Assembly: GCA_019316985.1 (NCBI GenBank)
Contig: CP079215.1
Location: 3,782,001 to 3,846,000, forward strand
Length of the DNA: 64,000 nucleotides
Source: Paraniabella defluvii
Lineage (GTDB): Bacteria > Bacteroidota > Bacteroidia > Chitinophagales > Chitinophagaceae
Direction of reading: 5' to 3'
This document shows positions 22,280 to 33,973 of the stretch, one piece after another. Both the position numbers and the translations under genes were made by a program. Under the pieces are notes generated by a model that saw only the letters and a program-made list of their open reading frames with translations, did not search any database and had not been told where the DNA came from. Numbering within the stretch: position 1 is the stretch's first letter; the number at the start of each line of letters is the position of its first letter.

Positions 22280-24551
22280 ATGAACTGGTCAAAGGCATTA
22301 ATAGCTGCAGCAATTTTCGTTGCAACAGGCACGGTAAAGGCCCAGGAGCCTGTCAGCTACGTAAATCCGTTAATGGGTACTTTATCAAAGTTCGAACTAT
22401 CGAATGGTAACACGTATCCTGCCATTGGAAGGCCCTGGGGAATGAACCTCTGGACGCCGCAAACAGGCAGAATGGGAGATGGTTGGGCATATAAATACCA
22501 GGACGATAAAATAGTGGGCTTTAAACAAACGCATCAGCCTTCTCCCTGGATGAATGATTATGGCTATTTCGCTGTCATGCCGGCAACCGGTAAAATGCGC
22601 TTTAAAGAAGAAGACCGGGCAAGCTGGTTTTCTCATAAAGCGGAAGTGGCCCAGCCACATTATTATAAAGTGTACCTGGCCGATGCCGACGTTACCACAG
22701 AAATCACACCTACCGAGCGAGCGGCTCTTTTCCGTTTCACCTTCCCGCAAACAGACAGCGCTTATGTGATTGTAGATGCGATCGACCGCGGCTCTTATGT
22801 TAAGATCATTCCGTCAGAAAACAAAATAATCGGTTATAGTACCCGCAATAGCGGTAGCGTGCCGGAGAACTTTAAAAACTATTTCGTTATTCAGTTCGAT
22901 AAGAAATTCGACTATAAGGCAACCTGGGATGAAGATAAGTTTACCGGTAAAGATGAAATGAAAAGCAAGCATGCCGGCGCGGTAATAGGTTTTAAAGGAT
23001 TGAAACGGGGTGATGTGGTGAATGCAAAAATCGCCTCTTCCTTTATCAGCTTCGAACAGGCAGAATTAAATTTGAAATCCGAAATCGGTACCAAAGATTT
23101 TGAAGCAATTAAAAACAGCGGTGCCAATGAGTGGAACAACATACTCGGCCGAGTGAAAGTGTCGGGAGGAACTGACGAACAAATGCGTACCTTCTATTCG
23201 TGTCTTTACCGCATGGTGTTCTTTCCTTTGAAAATGTATGAAAAAGATGCAGCAGGCAAAATCGTGCATTACAGTCCGTATACCGGCAAAGCAGAGCCGG
23301 GCTATAAATTCGCAGGTACGGGCTTTTGGGATACCTTCCGGGCTTTATATCCGTTTCTTCATTTCGTTTATCCTTCCATTGCAACAGAAATGCAGCAGGG
23401 ATTAATCAGTGATTTTAAAGAAGGGGCTGGTTGCCCGAATGGTCATCACCCGGATATCGCGCGGTAATGGTAGGGAACAATTCTGCCTCAGTTGTATCAG
23501 AAGCGTATTTGAAAGGGCTACGGGGTACGATGCTGAAACCTTATGGCAGGCCCTCGTGCATGGCGCTAATAACGAAGGACCCCAGGCTACAGGAAGACGA
23601 GGGGTGGAGTATTACAATCGCCTGGGTTATGTTCCTAATAATGTTAAGATCAGTGAGAACGTAGCGCGCTCGTTGGAGTATGCTTATGACGACTATGCTA
23701 TTTATGCTTTTGGAAAGGCGCTGGGTAAACCTGCAATTGAAACAGATGTTTACAAAAAGCGCGCAATGAACTATAAGAAACTTTTCGACCCGCAAACCCT
23801 ATTAATGCGCCCGAAAACGAAGATGGTAGTTTTCATGCTCCTTTCAATCCTTACTCATGGGGAGGCGCTTTTACTGAAGGGAATAGCTGGCATTATTCCT
23901 GGAGCGTGTTCCAGGATATTGAAGGCTTAAAACAGTTAATGGGCGGGGATAAAATGTTTGTGCGCATGCTGGACTCAATATTTATTATGCCCCCGACTTT
24001 GGAGATTATTCTTACTACGGTTCAGTGATCCATGAAATGAGGGAAATGCAGATTACCAACATGGGACAATACGCGCACGGCAATCAACCTATTCAGCACA
24101 TGACTTACCTGTACAATTATGCAGGACAGCCCTGGAAATCGCAATACTGGATAAGGGAAGTGATGAATAAGTTATATAACCCTTCGGCCGATGGCTATTG
24201 TGGCGATGAGGATAATGGGCAAACTTCGGCATGGTATGTATTTTCTGCACTGGGTTTTTACCCGGTTACGCCTGCCAGCACGCAATATGTTTTAGGAACT
24301 CCTTTATTTAAAAAAGCCGAGCTGACTTTTGAGAACGGCAAAAGCTGGTGATTAATGCGCCGCAAAACAGTGCATTCAACCGGTATGTGCAATCCGTTTC
24401 AGTTAACGGGAAAGCCAGTACAAAGAATTATCTGGATCATTTTGAGCTGTTAAAAGGAGGAACAATTAATATAGGCATGGGTGCGCAGCCCAACAAAACT
24501 AGAGGTATCAGCACATCTGATTATCCGTTTTCGATGAGTACGTCCGACTGA
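22280..24551 (+). CDS. GH92 alpha-mannosidase (alpha-1,2-type active site)
   Basis: Closest in the window to the GH92 at 5722-7991. Seen: signal peptide (AAAIFVATGTVKAQ), SYVNPLMGTLSKFELSNGNT, GTGFWDTFRALYPF, the acid Glu in TEGNSWHY, the His-Glu pair in VIHEMREM, HGNQPIQHMTYLYNYAG, and GDEDNGQTSAWYVFSALGFY. The His-Glu pair predicts alpha-1,2 activity by analogy with characterised members. About 758 residues. Frame breaks near 23440, 23810, 23995 and 24348. Its 3' end overlaps the end of the convergent nhaA gene by about 30 bases. Confidence 0.92.
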
Positions 24552-25690
24552 TCCTCCGGGTTATTTCGCAAAAAGATACGGAGCAGGATAAAGCCGATTG
24601 CCCCGATACAAGGGATGCAAGAAGGATAACCAGCTTGGTGTTATTGATAATGTCGGGTTGCTCAAACGCCAGCAGCGCGATAAAGATAGACATCGTAAAT
24701 CCAATGCCTCCCAAACAACCGGCACCAACGATCATTTTCCAGTTCAGGTCGCTGGCCAGGTGGCATATCCTGCTTTTTACCGCTATAAAAGACAGTGTAA
24801 AAATCCCCAGCGGTTTGCCAATGATCAGCCCCAGGGCTATGCCCTGGCTATAACGTTGGTTTACCAGGTTCGTAAAATCAGGACTTATATAAATGGCGGT
24901 ATTGGCTAAAGCAAAAACCGGGAGGATAAGAAAGGCTACAGGCTTGTGCAGAAAATCCTGCAAAATATAAGAGGTCGATTTTTGTCACCTTTTCCGAATG
25001 GAATGGCAAAAGCAAGCAGCACGCCGGTAATGGTGGCGTGTACACCGGAGTGCAGCATAAACCACCACATTATAATACCTCCCAGGAGGTAGGGAATAAG
25101 ATTCCTGATTTTTAACCGGTTAAATAATAGCAAAACGCACCAGGTGCCCATTGCAATGGCGAGGTTAGTCCATAGTATGCCTTTTGAATAAAATAATGCA
25201 ATAACCAGGATGGCTCCTAAGTCATCAATTACCGCTAATGCTGTTAAAAAAACCTTGAGCGACGCTGGTACCCTTTTACCAAGTAATGATAAAACAGCCA
25301 GGGCAAAGGCAATGTCTGTTGCCATTGGTATTCCGGCGCCTAACTGTGTTCCGGTGCCATAATTGAATAACAGATAAATGCCGGCGGGTACCAGCATGCC
25401 ACCCATGGCGCCGAATATCGGTAACAAGGCATTCCTGATATTGCTGAGCTCGCCGATATAAACCTCCGCTCCAGTTCAAGACCAATCAGCAAAAAGAAGA
25501 TGGTCATCAGCCCGTCGTTGATCCAGTATTCAATTGACCCTCCTCCTAACTGCGTCTCCCAGAGATGATGATAAGCCGCTCCGAAAGAAGAATTAGCCAA
25601 TACAATAGAAAGTATGGTACAAACAATGAGTACCAGCCCACCGGATTTTTCACTGTGAAAGAAACTACTAAACAATCGGGTTAATCTCAT
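24521..25690 (-). CDS. nhaA: NhaA Na+/H+ antiporter
   Basis: Inner-membrane antiporter exporting Na+ in exchange for H+. Seen: multiple hydrophobic helices, INDGLMTIFFLLIGLELER, MATDIAFALAVLSLLGKRVP, the essential Asp pair in LAVIDDLGAILVIALFYS, HSGVHATITGVLLAFAIP and GGIGFTMSIFIALLAF. About 390 residues. Frame breaks near 24605, 24950 and 25465. After the break at 24605 the true tail reads GAIGFILLRIFLRNN and stops at 24521, so the gene overlaps the convergent GH92 gene. Confidence 0.95.
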
Positions 25691-25952
25691 GCCTTCAACG
25701 CTTAAATGATTCAGAAAAACTGCTGGGCGAAAATAGCTCTTTTAAAACTAAGGCTCGCCCGGATGATGATACCCGGAAGGCGGTGACGAATTTTATAACA
25801 AAATAATTTCGTAAAACATGGGGCACTATCATTTGTCAGATTTCAATTGGCTGCCGGTGAAACCACCGGAATGCCTAAGTCTTTTATTTGCGCACGGTGA
25901 CCGGTAGATATGCATCACGAAGCATTTCACTGTCCATGATCCGGCATAGAAG

Positions 25953-27136
25953 TTATACTTTATACATCCGGTTAGCAGAATTAATGTACTCCAGCGGATC
26001 AAAGGTTTTATCAAAAGACTCCTGCAATTCCTTCATTTTTATTTCAAGGTCTTTAATGCGTGCACCCAGCTGGGGATCTGCTTTATACTTATCAAACAGC
26101 TCCTTATATTTTAACAGGTTCTGGCTGATCCTGAAAGTTACCTGCCCAAAACGTTGTTTTAACGATTGCACGTCATTCATCTGTATATACGCCTTTTGAC
26201 GCCAGTCTTTAGGATTTTTTACGCGTTCTTCGCTTACAAATTTGGCAGCTTCGTCCCTCAGTTTTGTCAGATACTGGTATCGTTTCTCCGCATCATTTTC
26301 TTTGGAAAAATTGGATTGAAAGTCTGCGGGTGAAGTTTTAATGATAGCCAAATTCTCCTTTAACGACTTATCATATTTATTTTGAAGATCCTGTAATTCA
26401 GCTGTGATCGATTCCCATTCGTTTTCAATACGATCATTGTCGTAATTAAACTGGCTGATCTTCATGGTAAGGGTCAGCATCTGTTCGCTTTGCTCTTTGA
26501 GGGCTTTTTCCTTTTTCCCGATATTATCAATATAGGTTGTCATGCTCGAAAAAAGCGCAGAAGTAATAGGTCCTGTAACAGGGGCGCCTTTGGTAAAATT
26601 ACCGGCAAAGCTTAAAAGGTTGCTGGTGACATTTAATACCGGGCTTTCCGCTTTTTTTTTCCTTTACATAAGCGGCATACTGGTTATACCATTTGGTATA
26701 GCCGTCGTAGTTCATAGGGTTACCGGTTTCGCTCAAGGCATTGAAAAAGGACTTGGTGGAATTGAAAAGCAGCAAAGGCTTTATTCCCTGTCCATAGAAA
26801 CCAGGTTCACCATGGCCGATTGGTAATTGGCCTGGAAAAGATTGAGTTCGTTTTGCTCAATAGCTTTTTGTTTTTCTTCTACTGCCTGTACACGTTCTTG
26901 CAGCTTATCGGCTTTTTCGTTGGCGTTTTCGATTGAGCAATCGATTTATCCAGCGAGGAAAGCCTTTGATCCAGCGTCGTAACCGTTGAGTCCAGTGTTT
27001 TGTTCCTTGTGTCGAAGCTTTTCTGTATATCGTTCAGCACCTTATCACGCAGGTTCATTTCACGCTTCAGGCTGTCTATTTGCGCAACGCAGGTTGTAGC
27101 CAGTAGCATCATTAATGGTAAGAGTAGCTGTTTCAT
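25953..27136 (-). CDS. Exported coiled-coil protein of unknown function
   Basis: Not recognised. A ~395-residue protein with a signal peptide (MKQLLLPLMMLLATTCVAQ) and heptad-rich helices over most of its length: SLKREMNLRDKVLNDIQKS near the start, a central hydrophobic stretch around residues 185-210, and charged helices to the C-terminus (ARIKDLEIKMKELQESFDK). Frame breaks near 26660 and 26935 join three segments. No catalytic motif is visible. The layout suggests a periplasmic structural or scaffold protein. Its gene is divergent from the glutaryl-CoA dehydrogenase gene and stands apart from nhaA by about 260 bases in which I see nothing else. Confidence 0.7.
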
Positions 27137-27354
27137 GTTTGTCTTTAGTTTTTAATTTAGTTGCATGCCTCATTTTTAGAAGCAAACGTCAAAAATACCA
27201 TAGCCTCAAGACATTTTAAGAGAGCATGCATTCAACAAGCAAATAATTCGCCAGTTTTGTGCATCATAGGGTTAATACCAACTTTTATGAGATATGTTTC
27301 AGCCACTTGCAGCGAATATTTGCTTAATAAAGAAGTAAAGTTTTCTTTTACCGC

Positions 27355-27362
27355 TACCTTTG
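27355..27362 (+). promoter_or_regulatory. TAnnTTTG -7 box upstream of the acyl-CoA dehydrogenase
   Basis: TACCTTTG, 21 bases before the start codon, matches the Bacteroidota -7 element. No clear TTTG is seen at the -33 position, so the call rests on one box. Confidence 0.35.
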
Positions 27363-27383
27363 TTTTTGTAAAACAGCGTAGTT

Positions 27384-28563
27384 ATGAGCATAAAAAGACC
27401 TTTTGAAAGCCCCGACTATTTTAAAGTAGATGAATTGCTGAGCGAGGAGCAAAGAATGATACGTGATGCTGTACGGTCTTATGTAAAAAGGAGATCACTC
27501 CCGTTATTGAAGACTATGCACAGCGTGCTGAATTCCCCGGCAGATTGTAAAACAGTTGGGCGATTTGGGCTGTTTTGGACCTACTGTGCCAACAGAGTAT
27601 GGTGGAGGTGGGTTAGATTATATAAGTTACGGGCTCATGATGCAGGAGTTGGAAAGAGGGGACAGTGGCGTACGTTCAACGGCTTCTGTACAGGGATCTT
27701 TGGTGATGTATCCGATTTATGCTTATGGTAGCGAGCAGCAAAAACAAAAATATTTACCCAGGCTGGCCAGTGGTGAATGGCTGGGCTGTTTTGGGTTGAC
27801 GGAGCCCGATCATGGCAGCGACCCCGGCGGCATGTTGACGCATTTTGAAGATGCGGGAGACTTGGTGGTCTTAAACGGGAGTAAAATGTGGATCAGCAAT
27901 GCGCCCTTTGCCCAGGTAGCTGTGGTTTGGGCCAAAGATGAAAAAGGTGAGGTACATGGGCTGATTGTTGAACGCGGGATGGAAGGCTTTAGTACGCCCA
28001 CCACTCACAATAAATGGAGCTTGCGGGCATCGGCCACCGGCGAATTGGTTTTTGATCATGTAAAAGTACCTAAAGAAAACATTTTGCCAGGAGTTAAAGG
28101 CCTGAAGGGACCATTAAGTTGCCTCACTAAAGCGCGTTATGGCATTGCCTGGGGTGTTATTGGAGCCGCAATGGATTGTTATGATACAGCATTACGGTAT
28201 GCCAAACAAAGAGAGCAATTCGGCAAACCTATCGCGGCCTTTCAGTTACAGCAAAAGAAACTGGCCGAAATGGTAACTGAAATTACCAAGGCGCAGTTAT
28301 TGAACTGGAGGTTAGGAGTATTGATGAATGAAGGAAAAGCAACGCCACAGCAGGTGAGTATGGCTAAGAGAAACAGTTGTGAAATAGCAACAAATATTTG
28401 TCGGGATGCGCGCCAGGTTTTAGGCGGTATGGGTATTACCGGCGAATATCCTATTATGCGGCATATGATGAACCTGGAAAGTGTAATTACTTACGAAGGC
28501 ACGCATGACATACATTTGCTGATAACAGGGCTGGATATTACAGGTGAAAATGCTTTTAAGTGA
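27384..28563 (+). CDS. Glutaryl-CoA dehydrogenase (acyl-CoA dehydrogenase family)
   Basis: FAD enzyme that oxidises and decarboxylates glutaryl-CoA to crotonyl-CoA in lysine/tryptophan breakdown. Seen: GVRSTASVQGSLVMYPIYAY, GCFGLTEPDHGSDPGGM, KWSLRASATGELVFD, ARYGIAWGVIGAAMD, the QFGKPIAAFQLQQKKLA helix and the catalytic Glu in TYEGTHDIHLL. These segments align closely with human GCDH from memory, better than with short-chain dehydrogenases. About 393 residues; one frame break near 27500 (after YVKKE). A monocistronic unit by spacing. Confidence 0.92.
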
Positions 28564-28651
28564 TATAGATACCAGATATTAGATGACAAATGCCGGACAA
28601 GATAGTAAAACCGTATCCCGGATTGGTCAATCATATTAAAATTATAGGACA

Positions 28652-29169
28652 ATGCGCATTTATTTAATAGGTTTTATGGGCGTCGGAAAAACGCATTGGG
28701 GAAAATTACTCGGTAAAAAGCTTGGCATTCCTTTTTTGACCTGGACGAGTTGATAGAGAATGATGAAAGCAGGTCGATTGCCGAAATATTTGAAGACAAA
28801 GGAGAAGAGTATTTCAGGATGAAGGAGGGAAATATTGCATTTCGTGAGTGAAAGCCACGAGTCGATGGTCTTGTCGTGTGGTGGTGGCGCCCCTGTTTTT
28901 TTAATAATATCGATTATATGAACGAAAAGGGAGTAACGGTATGGATCGATACTCCGTTCGAAATACTGTTGGGCCGGCTCAGGCAGGGGAAAAATCAACG
29001 CCCGTTGCTTAAAGCCCTTGATGATGAACAATTAAAGGCCTACATTGTTAAGAAAAACGGCGACCGGCGTATTTTTTATGAACGTGCCCGCGTGAGAATT
29101 GACGATCGCAATGCGCGGCTCGAAGATTTTATAAAGCCCATTTTTGAGCAAACGGCAGAGGAAGATTGA
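28652..29169 (+). CDS. aroK: Shikimate kinase
   Basis: Phosphorylates shikimate in aromatic amino-acid synthesis. Seen: P-loop GFMGVGKTHWGK at the N-terminus, FFDLDELIE (shikimate-binding Asp), the EYFRMKEG segment, VLSCGGGAP, and the lid-region sequence NQRPLLK followed by RRIFYERA. About 172 residues, normal for the family. Frame breaks near 28730 and 28840, each fixed by one base. The serine/threonine after the P-loop Lys is present (GKT). Confidence 0.93.
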
Positions 29170-29199
29170 CAGATAAGATATATTTAAATATAATATTTC

Positions 29200-29582
29200 A
29201 TGCATAAATTGTATCTCACACTAGGCGGTATTATAGCTGGCCTTGGTGTTGTGCTGGGGCGTTTGGAGCCCATAAGCTAAAAGAGCTTGCTCCCGATTCA
29301 GTGCCTACCTTTCAAACCGGCGTACAGTACCAGATGTACCATGCCTTTGCATTATTGATTGTGGGCATTCTTTTCGAAAAGCTCCCTTTAAAATCAATGA
29401 GTTGGGCCGGTACTTGCTTTCTTATCGGTATACTTTTATTCTCAGGCTCTTTATACGTTTTGTCGCTCTTAAAGGCAACGGGTAAAGTTGGTCTTGGCGG
29501 GATCGGTATTATCACACCAATTGGCGGGCTTTTCTTTATAGCGGGCTGGATCTGTTTTGTTATGGCCTTGCTGAAAAAATAA
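29200..29582 (+). CDS. DUF423 family small membrane protein
   Basis: A ~127-residue protein with four hydrophobic helices. Seen: GGIIAGLGVVLGAFGAHKLK, FQTGVQYQMYHAFALL, LFSGSLYVLSL and TPIGGLFFIAGW, which are family hallmarks of DUF423. Function unknown. One base is lost near 29262 in the GAFGAHK motif. It follows aroK by 30 bases. Confidence 0.9.
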
Positions 29583-29724
29583 TAGTTGCCTGGTTGATAA
29601 ATGAGGTTTCCGGCACCGTGCGGAGAACCGGCCTGCCCGACTTTTCGATATTTTTCCGAAGGAGTCTGCAAAGGAGTTCTTTGAACCTTCGGACAACTTT
29701 CCAACCTTCCTTATCTTTGCTCTT

Positions 29725-32291
29725 ATGACGAATAAGAGTAAATCGAAGAATAAAAAACCAATAGCTAAGGTCAAAGATTCTGTTTCACCATTTGTTGCAG
29801 AAAAGGAGGAAAAGATACAACTGAAGCAACTGGCTAAAGACGAGCGTACCTGGAAAATAGTGGGCCTGACTTCCTTTTAATATCCATATTCCTGATCATT
29901 GCATTTGTATCTTATTTTTTTACCTGGAGGCAGGACCAGGCAAGTGTTTCGCGCGGTATTGAAATTCTGGGAGATGTAGATACTACGGCTAATAATCTTT
30001 TGGTAAGACCGGAGCCATGGTGGCTCATTTATTTATTTTTAAGTTATTTGGAGTTGCTTCTCTTTTGGTATGTACATTTTTCTTCGTAGTGGTGTAAATC
30101 TGCTGTGGCGCAGGCGCGTTTTTTCGATATGGCGTAACCTAAAGTATGTTACCCTGGGCATGTTGGCCGTTTCCACCATCCTGGCGTTTATTTTAAGACG
30201 GGAAGAGTTTAGTTGGGGAGGTGGTGTTGGAAATGTGATCAGCGACTGGCTGTTGGCTTCCTGGGAGTCATTGGTGCGTCTGCTATATTATTATTAATTG
30301 TGGTAGCTTACCTGATTTGGCAGTTTAACCCGGTATTTGCATTTCCTAAAAAACTATCAAAACCTGTTACCTCACCTGTTGTTGCCGGAGCTCAAGAGAT
30401 GCCCAAAGATGCACTTCCGTTGGCAGAGCATGATTTTGTGAAGGAGGAGCAACAAGAAACGGTTAAACAAAAAATAAGTCCGTTAGATGCAGCTACTTTA
30501 ATTATTGATGAAGATGCAGAAAAGCCCAAGCATAAAATAGGGCTGATTGAGAAAGAGGAGACCGCTGTTAAAGAGGAAGCCCAGGGATTTGAGGGAATTA
30601 CTGTACTGAAACCCGAGGCAAGAATCCATTTTGAAGAGCCGGAACCCAAAAAAGAGCCGGAAGCGGAAAACCGAAGCCTGCACCGAAACCGTCTGCCGCA
30701 GCCGATGGCCTGAAACTGGAGATCAATGATGCCCCGCTGCCAAAGTCGGAAGAAGAAGAAAAGGTGACTGCACCGGTTGAAAAAACTAAAGCCTACGAGC
30801 CAACGTTAGACCTCAGGGATTATCAATATCCTACCTTGGATCTGCTGGCCTCTTACGGTTCTGAAAAGGTAGAGCAGGACCCCGAAGAGCTGGAGAATAA
30901 CAAAAACCAGATCATTACCACGCTTCGCAACTACGATATAGAAATTCAGCGTATCAGTGCTACTATTGGTCCTACGGTTACACTTTATGAAATTGTACCT
31001 GCAGCAGGGGTGCGTATTTCACGCATTAAAAACCTGGAAGACGATATTGCTTTAAGTCTTTCTGCATTAGGTATCCGTATTATTGCGCCAATACCGGGTA
31101 GGGGTACCATTGGTATTGAGGTGCCCAATGCCAAGAAGAGCATTGTAAGCATGAAAACTTTGCTTTCCTCAGATAAATACCAGAACAGCCCGCACTCGCT
31201 TCCCATTGCGTTGGGCAAAAAAATAGACAATGAGCTGTTTATAGTAGATCTGGCAACCATGCCTCACCTGTTAATGGCTGGTGCCACAGGGCAGGGTAAG
31301 TCGGTAGGTATAAATGCTATCCTGGTTTCATTATTATATAAAAAGCATCCATCACAGCTCAAGTTTGTGTTGGTAGATCCCAAGAAAGTAGAGTTAAGTA
31401 TTTACAGCCATATTGAACAGCACTTCCTGGCTAAATTGCCTAACGAGGAAGAAGCTATTATTACCGATACCAAAAAGGTGATTAATACGCTCAACGCGCT
31501 TTGTATTGAAATGGATAACAGATACGACCTGCTGAAAGAAGCAGGATGCAGAAATATTAAGGAATACAATGCCAAGTTCACATCACGCAAACTCAATCCA
31601 GAAAAGGGGCACCAGTTCCTTCCTTTTATCGTTTTGGTAGTGGATGAGTTTGCCGACCTCATTATGACCGCAGGTAAGGAGGTAGAAATGCCCATTGCAC
31701 GTTTGGCGCAGCTGGCCCGTGCTGTGGGTATTCACCTGATCATAGCTACGCAAAGGCCTTCGGTGAATATCATCACTGGTACCATTAAAGCTAACTTCCC
31801 GGCCCGCGTAGCCTTTAAGGTAAGCAGTAAAATTGACAGCCGAACGATTCTTGATGCCGGTGGTGCAGAGCAGCTGATTGGTAAGGGAGATATGCTTATT
31901 AGTTTAAACGGTGAAATAGCGCGGCTACAGTGCGCTTTTGTAGATACCCCTGAAGTTGATAAAGTAGTAGAGTTTATCGGCTACCAGGAGGGTACCCCAG
32001 CCATTCCTTTTACCCGAATATGTTGATGAAAAGGAATTGGAGAGCGGCGATTTTGACCTGGGAGACAGGGATTCGCTATTCGAAGAAGCTGCTAAATTAA
32101 TTGTAGCCAATCAAATTGGTTCCACTTCTCTTTTACAGAGAAGAATGAAGCTGGGATATAACCGTGCCGGTCGCTTGATGGACCAGCTGGAAAGTGCAGG
32201 TATTGTAGGTCCTAACCAGGGCAGCAAGGCAAGAGAAGTGCTGATAAAAACAGAGTCAGACCTGCAGCAGCATTTAGAAATGTTGGGATAG
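29725..32291 (+). CDS. ftsK: FtsK/SpoIIIE-type DNA translocase
   Basis: Septal DNA pump that clears and resolves chromosomes at division. Seen: an N-terminal membrane part with four hydrophobic segments (about 29880-30340), a charged Glu/Lys-rich linker, then the motor: Walker A AGATGQGKS, Walker B VLVVDEFADLIM, ATQRPSVNIITGTIKANFP, GAEQLIGKGDML. The C-terminal gamma winged-helix domain has LLQRRMKLGYNRAGRLMDQL. About 857 residues. Frame breaks near 29870, 30020, 30270, 30690 and 32010. The linker is short compared with enterobacterial FtsK, normal for Bacteroidota. Confidence 0.95.
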
Positions 32292-32472
32292 ATGATAATT
32301 TCGCTTCAGCTTATGACATTTCACCCGCGTTCAAACCAGTAAAACGTGTCCTGGCATCCGGCTTCTACCGGCATCTTCTGCGAATTGTTAATTAATGTTA
32401 ACCACCGCACCACGGCATGAAAATTGGCGTCTTACTATAAATAAATAAAACAGAAAAAAATAAAAATTGAAT

Positions 32473-33119
32473 ATGAAGAAATTGTATATCACCGGAGCTG
32501 CCCTGTTAATGTCTGTGTTTTCTTTTGCTCAGCAAAAGATCCCAAAGCGAAAGCAATATTAGACGAGGTAAGCGCCAAATTCAAAACTTATAAAACAGTA
32601 GTGGCTAATTTCGGATATCAGATCACCAGTGCCGCCGGTAAGGTGCTAACCACTAAAACAGGTACTGTGCAAATGAAAGGGAATAAATATGCGATCAACC
32701 TGGGCAGTAATAAAATTATCAGCGACGGAGTAACAATATGGAACTATGATCCGGCCGCCAAAGAAGTGACCGTAAACAGGGCCAGTGCATCGGAAGGTAC
32801 GATAACCCCGCAAAAATTGTTTACCGATTTTTACAACAAAGATTTTATGTATGTAATGGATAAAGACAGTAAAGTTGGCGGAAAGGCGGTAAGTAAAATC
32901 ATCATGCAGCCGATCGATAAAAACAAACCGTTTGCAAGAGTATATGTAGCCGTGGACAAAGCAAGTAAAAATATTGTAAGTACTACCGTGGTGGAAAAAA
33001 CAGGAAACCGGTATGTTTATAATGTGAGCAATTTTAAACCCAATACGGCAATACCGGATGCCACTTTTACTTTTGATAAAGCCAAATATCCTGGCGTAGA
33101 GGTTGTGGATCTTAGATAG
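32473..33119 (+). CDS. LolA-like periplasmic lipoprotein carrier
   Basis: Periplasmic chaperone that would move lipoproteins from the inner to the outer membrane. Seen: signal peptide MKKLYITGAALLMSVFSFAQ, then AKAILDEVSAKFKTYKTVVA, KGNKYAINLGSNKIISDGVTIWNYD and TFDKAKYPGVEVVDLR, matching LolA-type beta-strands and the end of the family. About 215 residues. One frame break near 32540. It lies downstream of ftsK, an arrangement also known from other bacteria, and is followed by a strong terminator. Confidence 0.9.
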
Positions 33120-33140
33120 TCTGCAAATCATATTGTATCG

Positions 33141-33169
33141 GAAGCTCCCGCTAAAGGAGCTTCTCTTTA
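33141..33169 (+). terminator. Intrinsic terminator after the LolA-like gene
   Basis: Perfect 8-bp stem GAAGCTCC / GGAGCTTC (33141-33148, 33156-33163) with a 7-base loop and TCTTT tail, 22 bases after the stop codon. Confidence 0.8.
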
Positions 33170-33256
33170 AAGCATCCAACTTATTAGGATGTGGTTTGTT
33201 AACTTTAAGGTTGAAAGAACTATCGTTACGGGCGGGAGGCCGCTAAAGCATTAAGT

Positions 33257-33480
33257 ATGGATTCAGTTATTTCTCCAGAAAATGTTAGACAGCAATTTCG
33301 CGATTACAAAGTACTTGCTGATAGAACATTGCTCCGCTTCTAAGAAAAAGACATGCATGGTAATAGGCTGCAGGGCCAATTGTATGTATAGGTAAACTGA
33401 GCTGGGACTATCAATGGTAAAGCTTATCGATACGGGAAAGGTGAGCCTTGCTTTTAGGAGCAGATGAAAAATTAGCAATT
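33257..33480 (+). pseudogene. Possible remnant of a DinB/DUF1572-like gene
   Basis: The 377-base space between the LolA-like gene and the GAF-domain gene contains a short open stretch from an ATG at 33257 reading SPENVRQQFRDYKVLADRTLL, which resembles the opening of DUF1572 proteins (helical, DinB-like). The reading then breaks repeatedly; fragments such as GKLSWDYQW at about 33390 could be the metal-site helix. Length is far below the ~160 residues of the family. It may be a decayed gene or a chance match. Confidence 0.25.
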
Positions 33481-33496
33481 TTATAAATAGATAACA

Positions 33497-33969
33497 GTGG
33501 CAGAAGATTTATCAATAGCAAAAGGAACGAAAGAAGAGCAGTACCAGTCGTTGCTTCCCCAGATAACAGCTTTATTGGAGGGTGAAGAAGATGTTGTGGC
33601 GAATATGGCAAATATTGCGGCTGCATTAAAAGAACAATTTAAATGGTGGTGGGTTGGTTTTTACATTGTAAAAGGAGATGAGCTCGTGTTAGCGCCTTTC
33701 CAGGGGCCAGTTGCCTGTACCCGGATTAAAAAGGAAGGGGCGTGTGCGGAGCAGCCTGGGAACGGCAACAGACATTAATTGTACCGGATGTAGAACAGTT
33801 TCCTGGGCATATTGCCTGCAGCAGTTTATCCAGGTCAGAAATTGTAATACCGATTTTTAATAGCGGGACAGTGACTGCCGTTTTGGACGTAGATAGCGAA
33901 TTTTTAAATTATTTTGATACGGTAGACCAGCTGTATCTCGAAAAGATAATCAGCCTTCTTAAATTTTAA
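33497..33969 (+). CDS. msrC: Free methionine-(R)-sulfoxide reductase (GAF domain)
   Basis: Reduces free Met-R-sulfoxide. Seen: a single GAF domain with WWWVGFYIV, LVLAPFQGPVACTRI, a GVCG motif restored across a frame break near 33740, HIACSSLSRSEIVIPI and VLDVDSEFLNYFD. The three conserved Cys (ACTRI, GVCG, HIAC) of the fRMsr active site are all present. About 158 residues. The start is a GTG at 33497; an in-frame stop lies at 33487, and no ATG fits the family's N-terminus. Four bases separate it from the acylphosphatase gene. Confidence 0.9.
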
Positions 33970-33973
33970 GACT

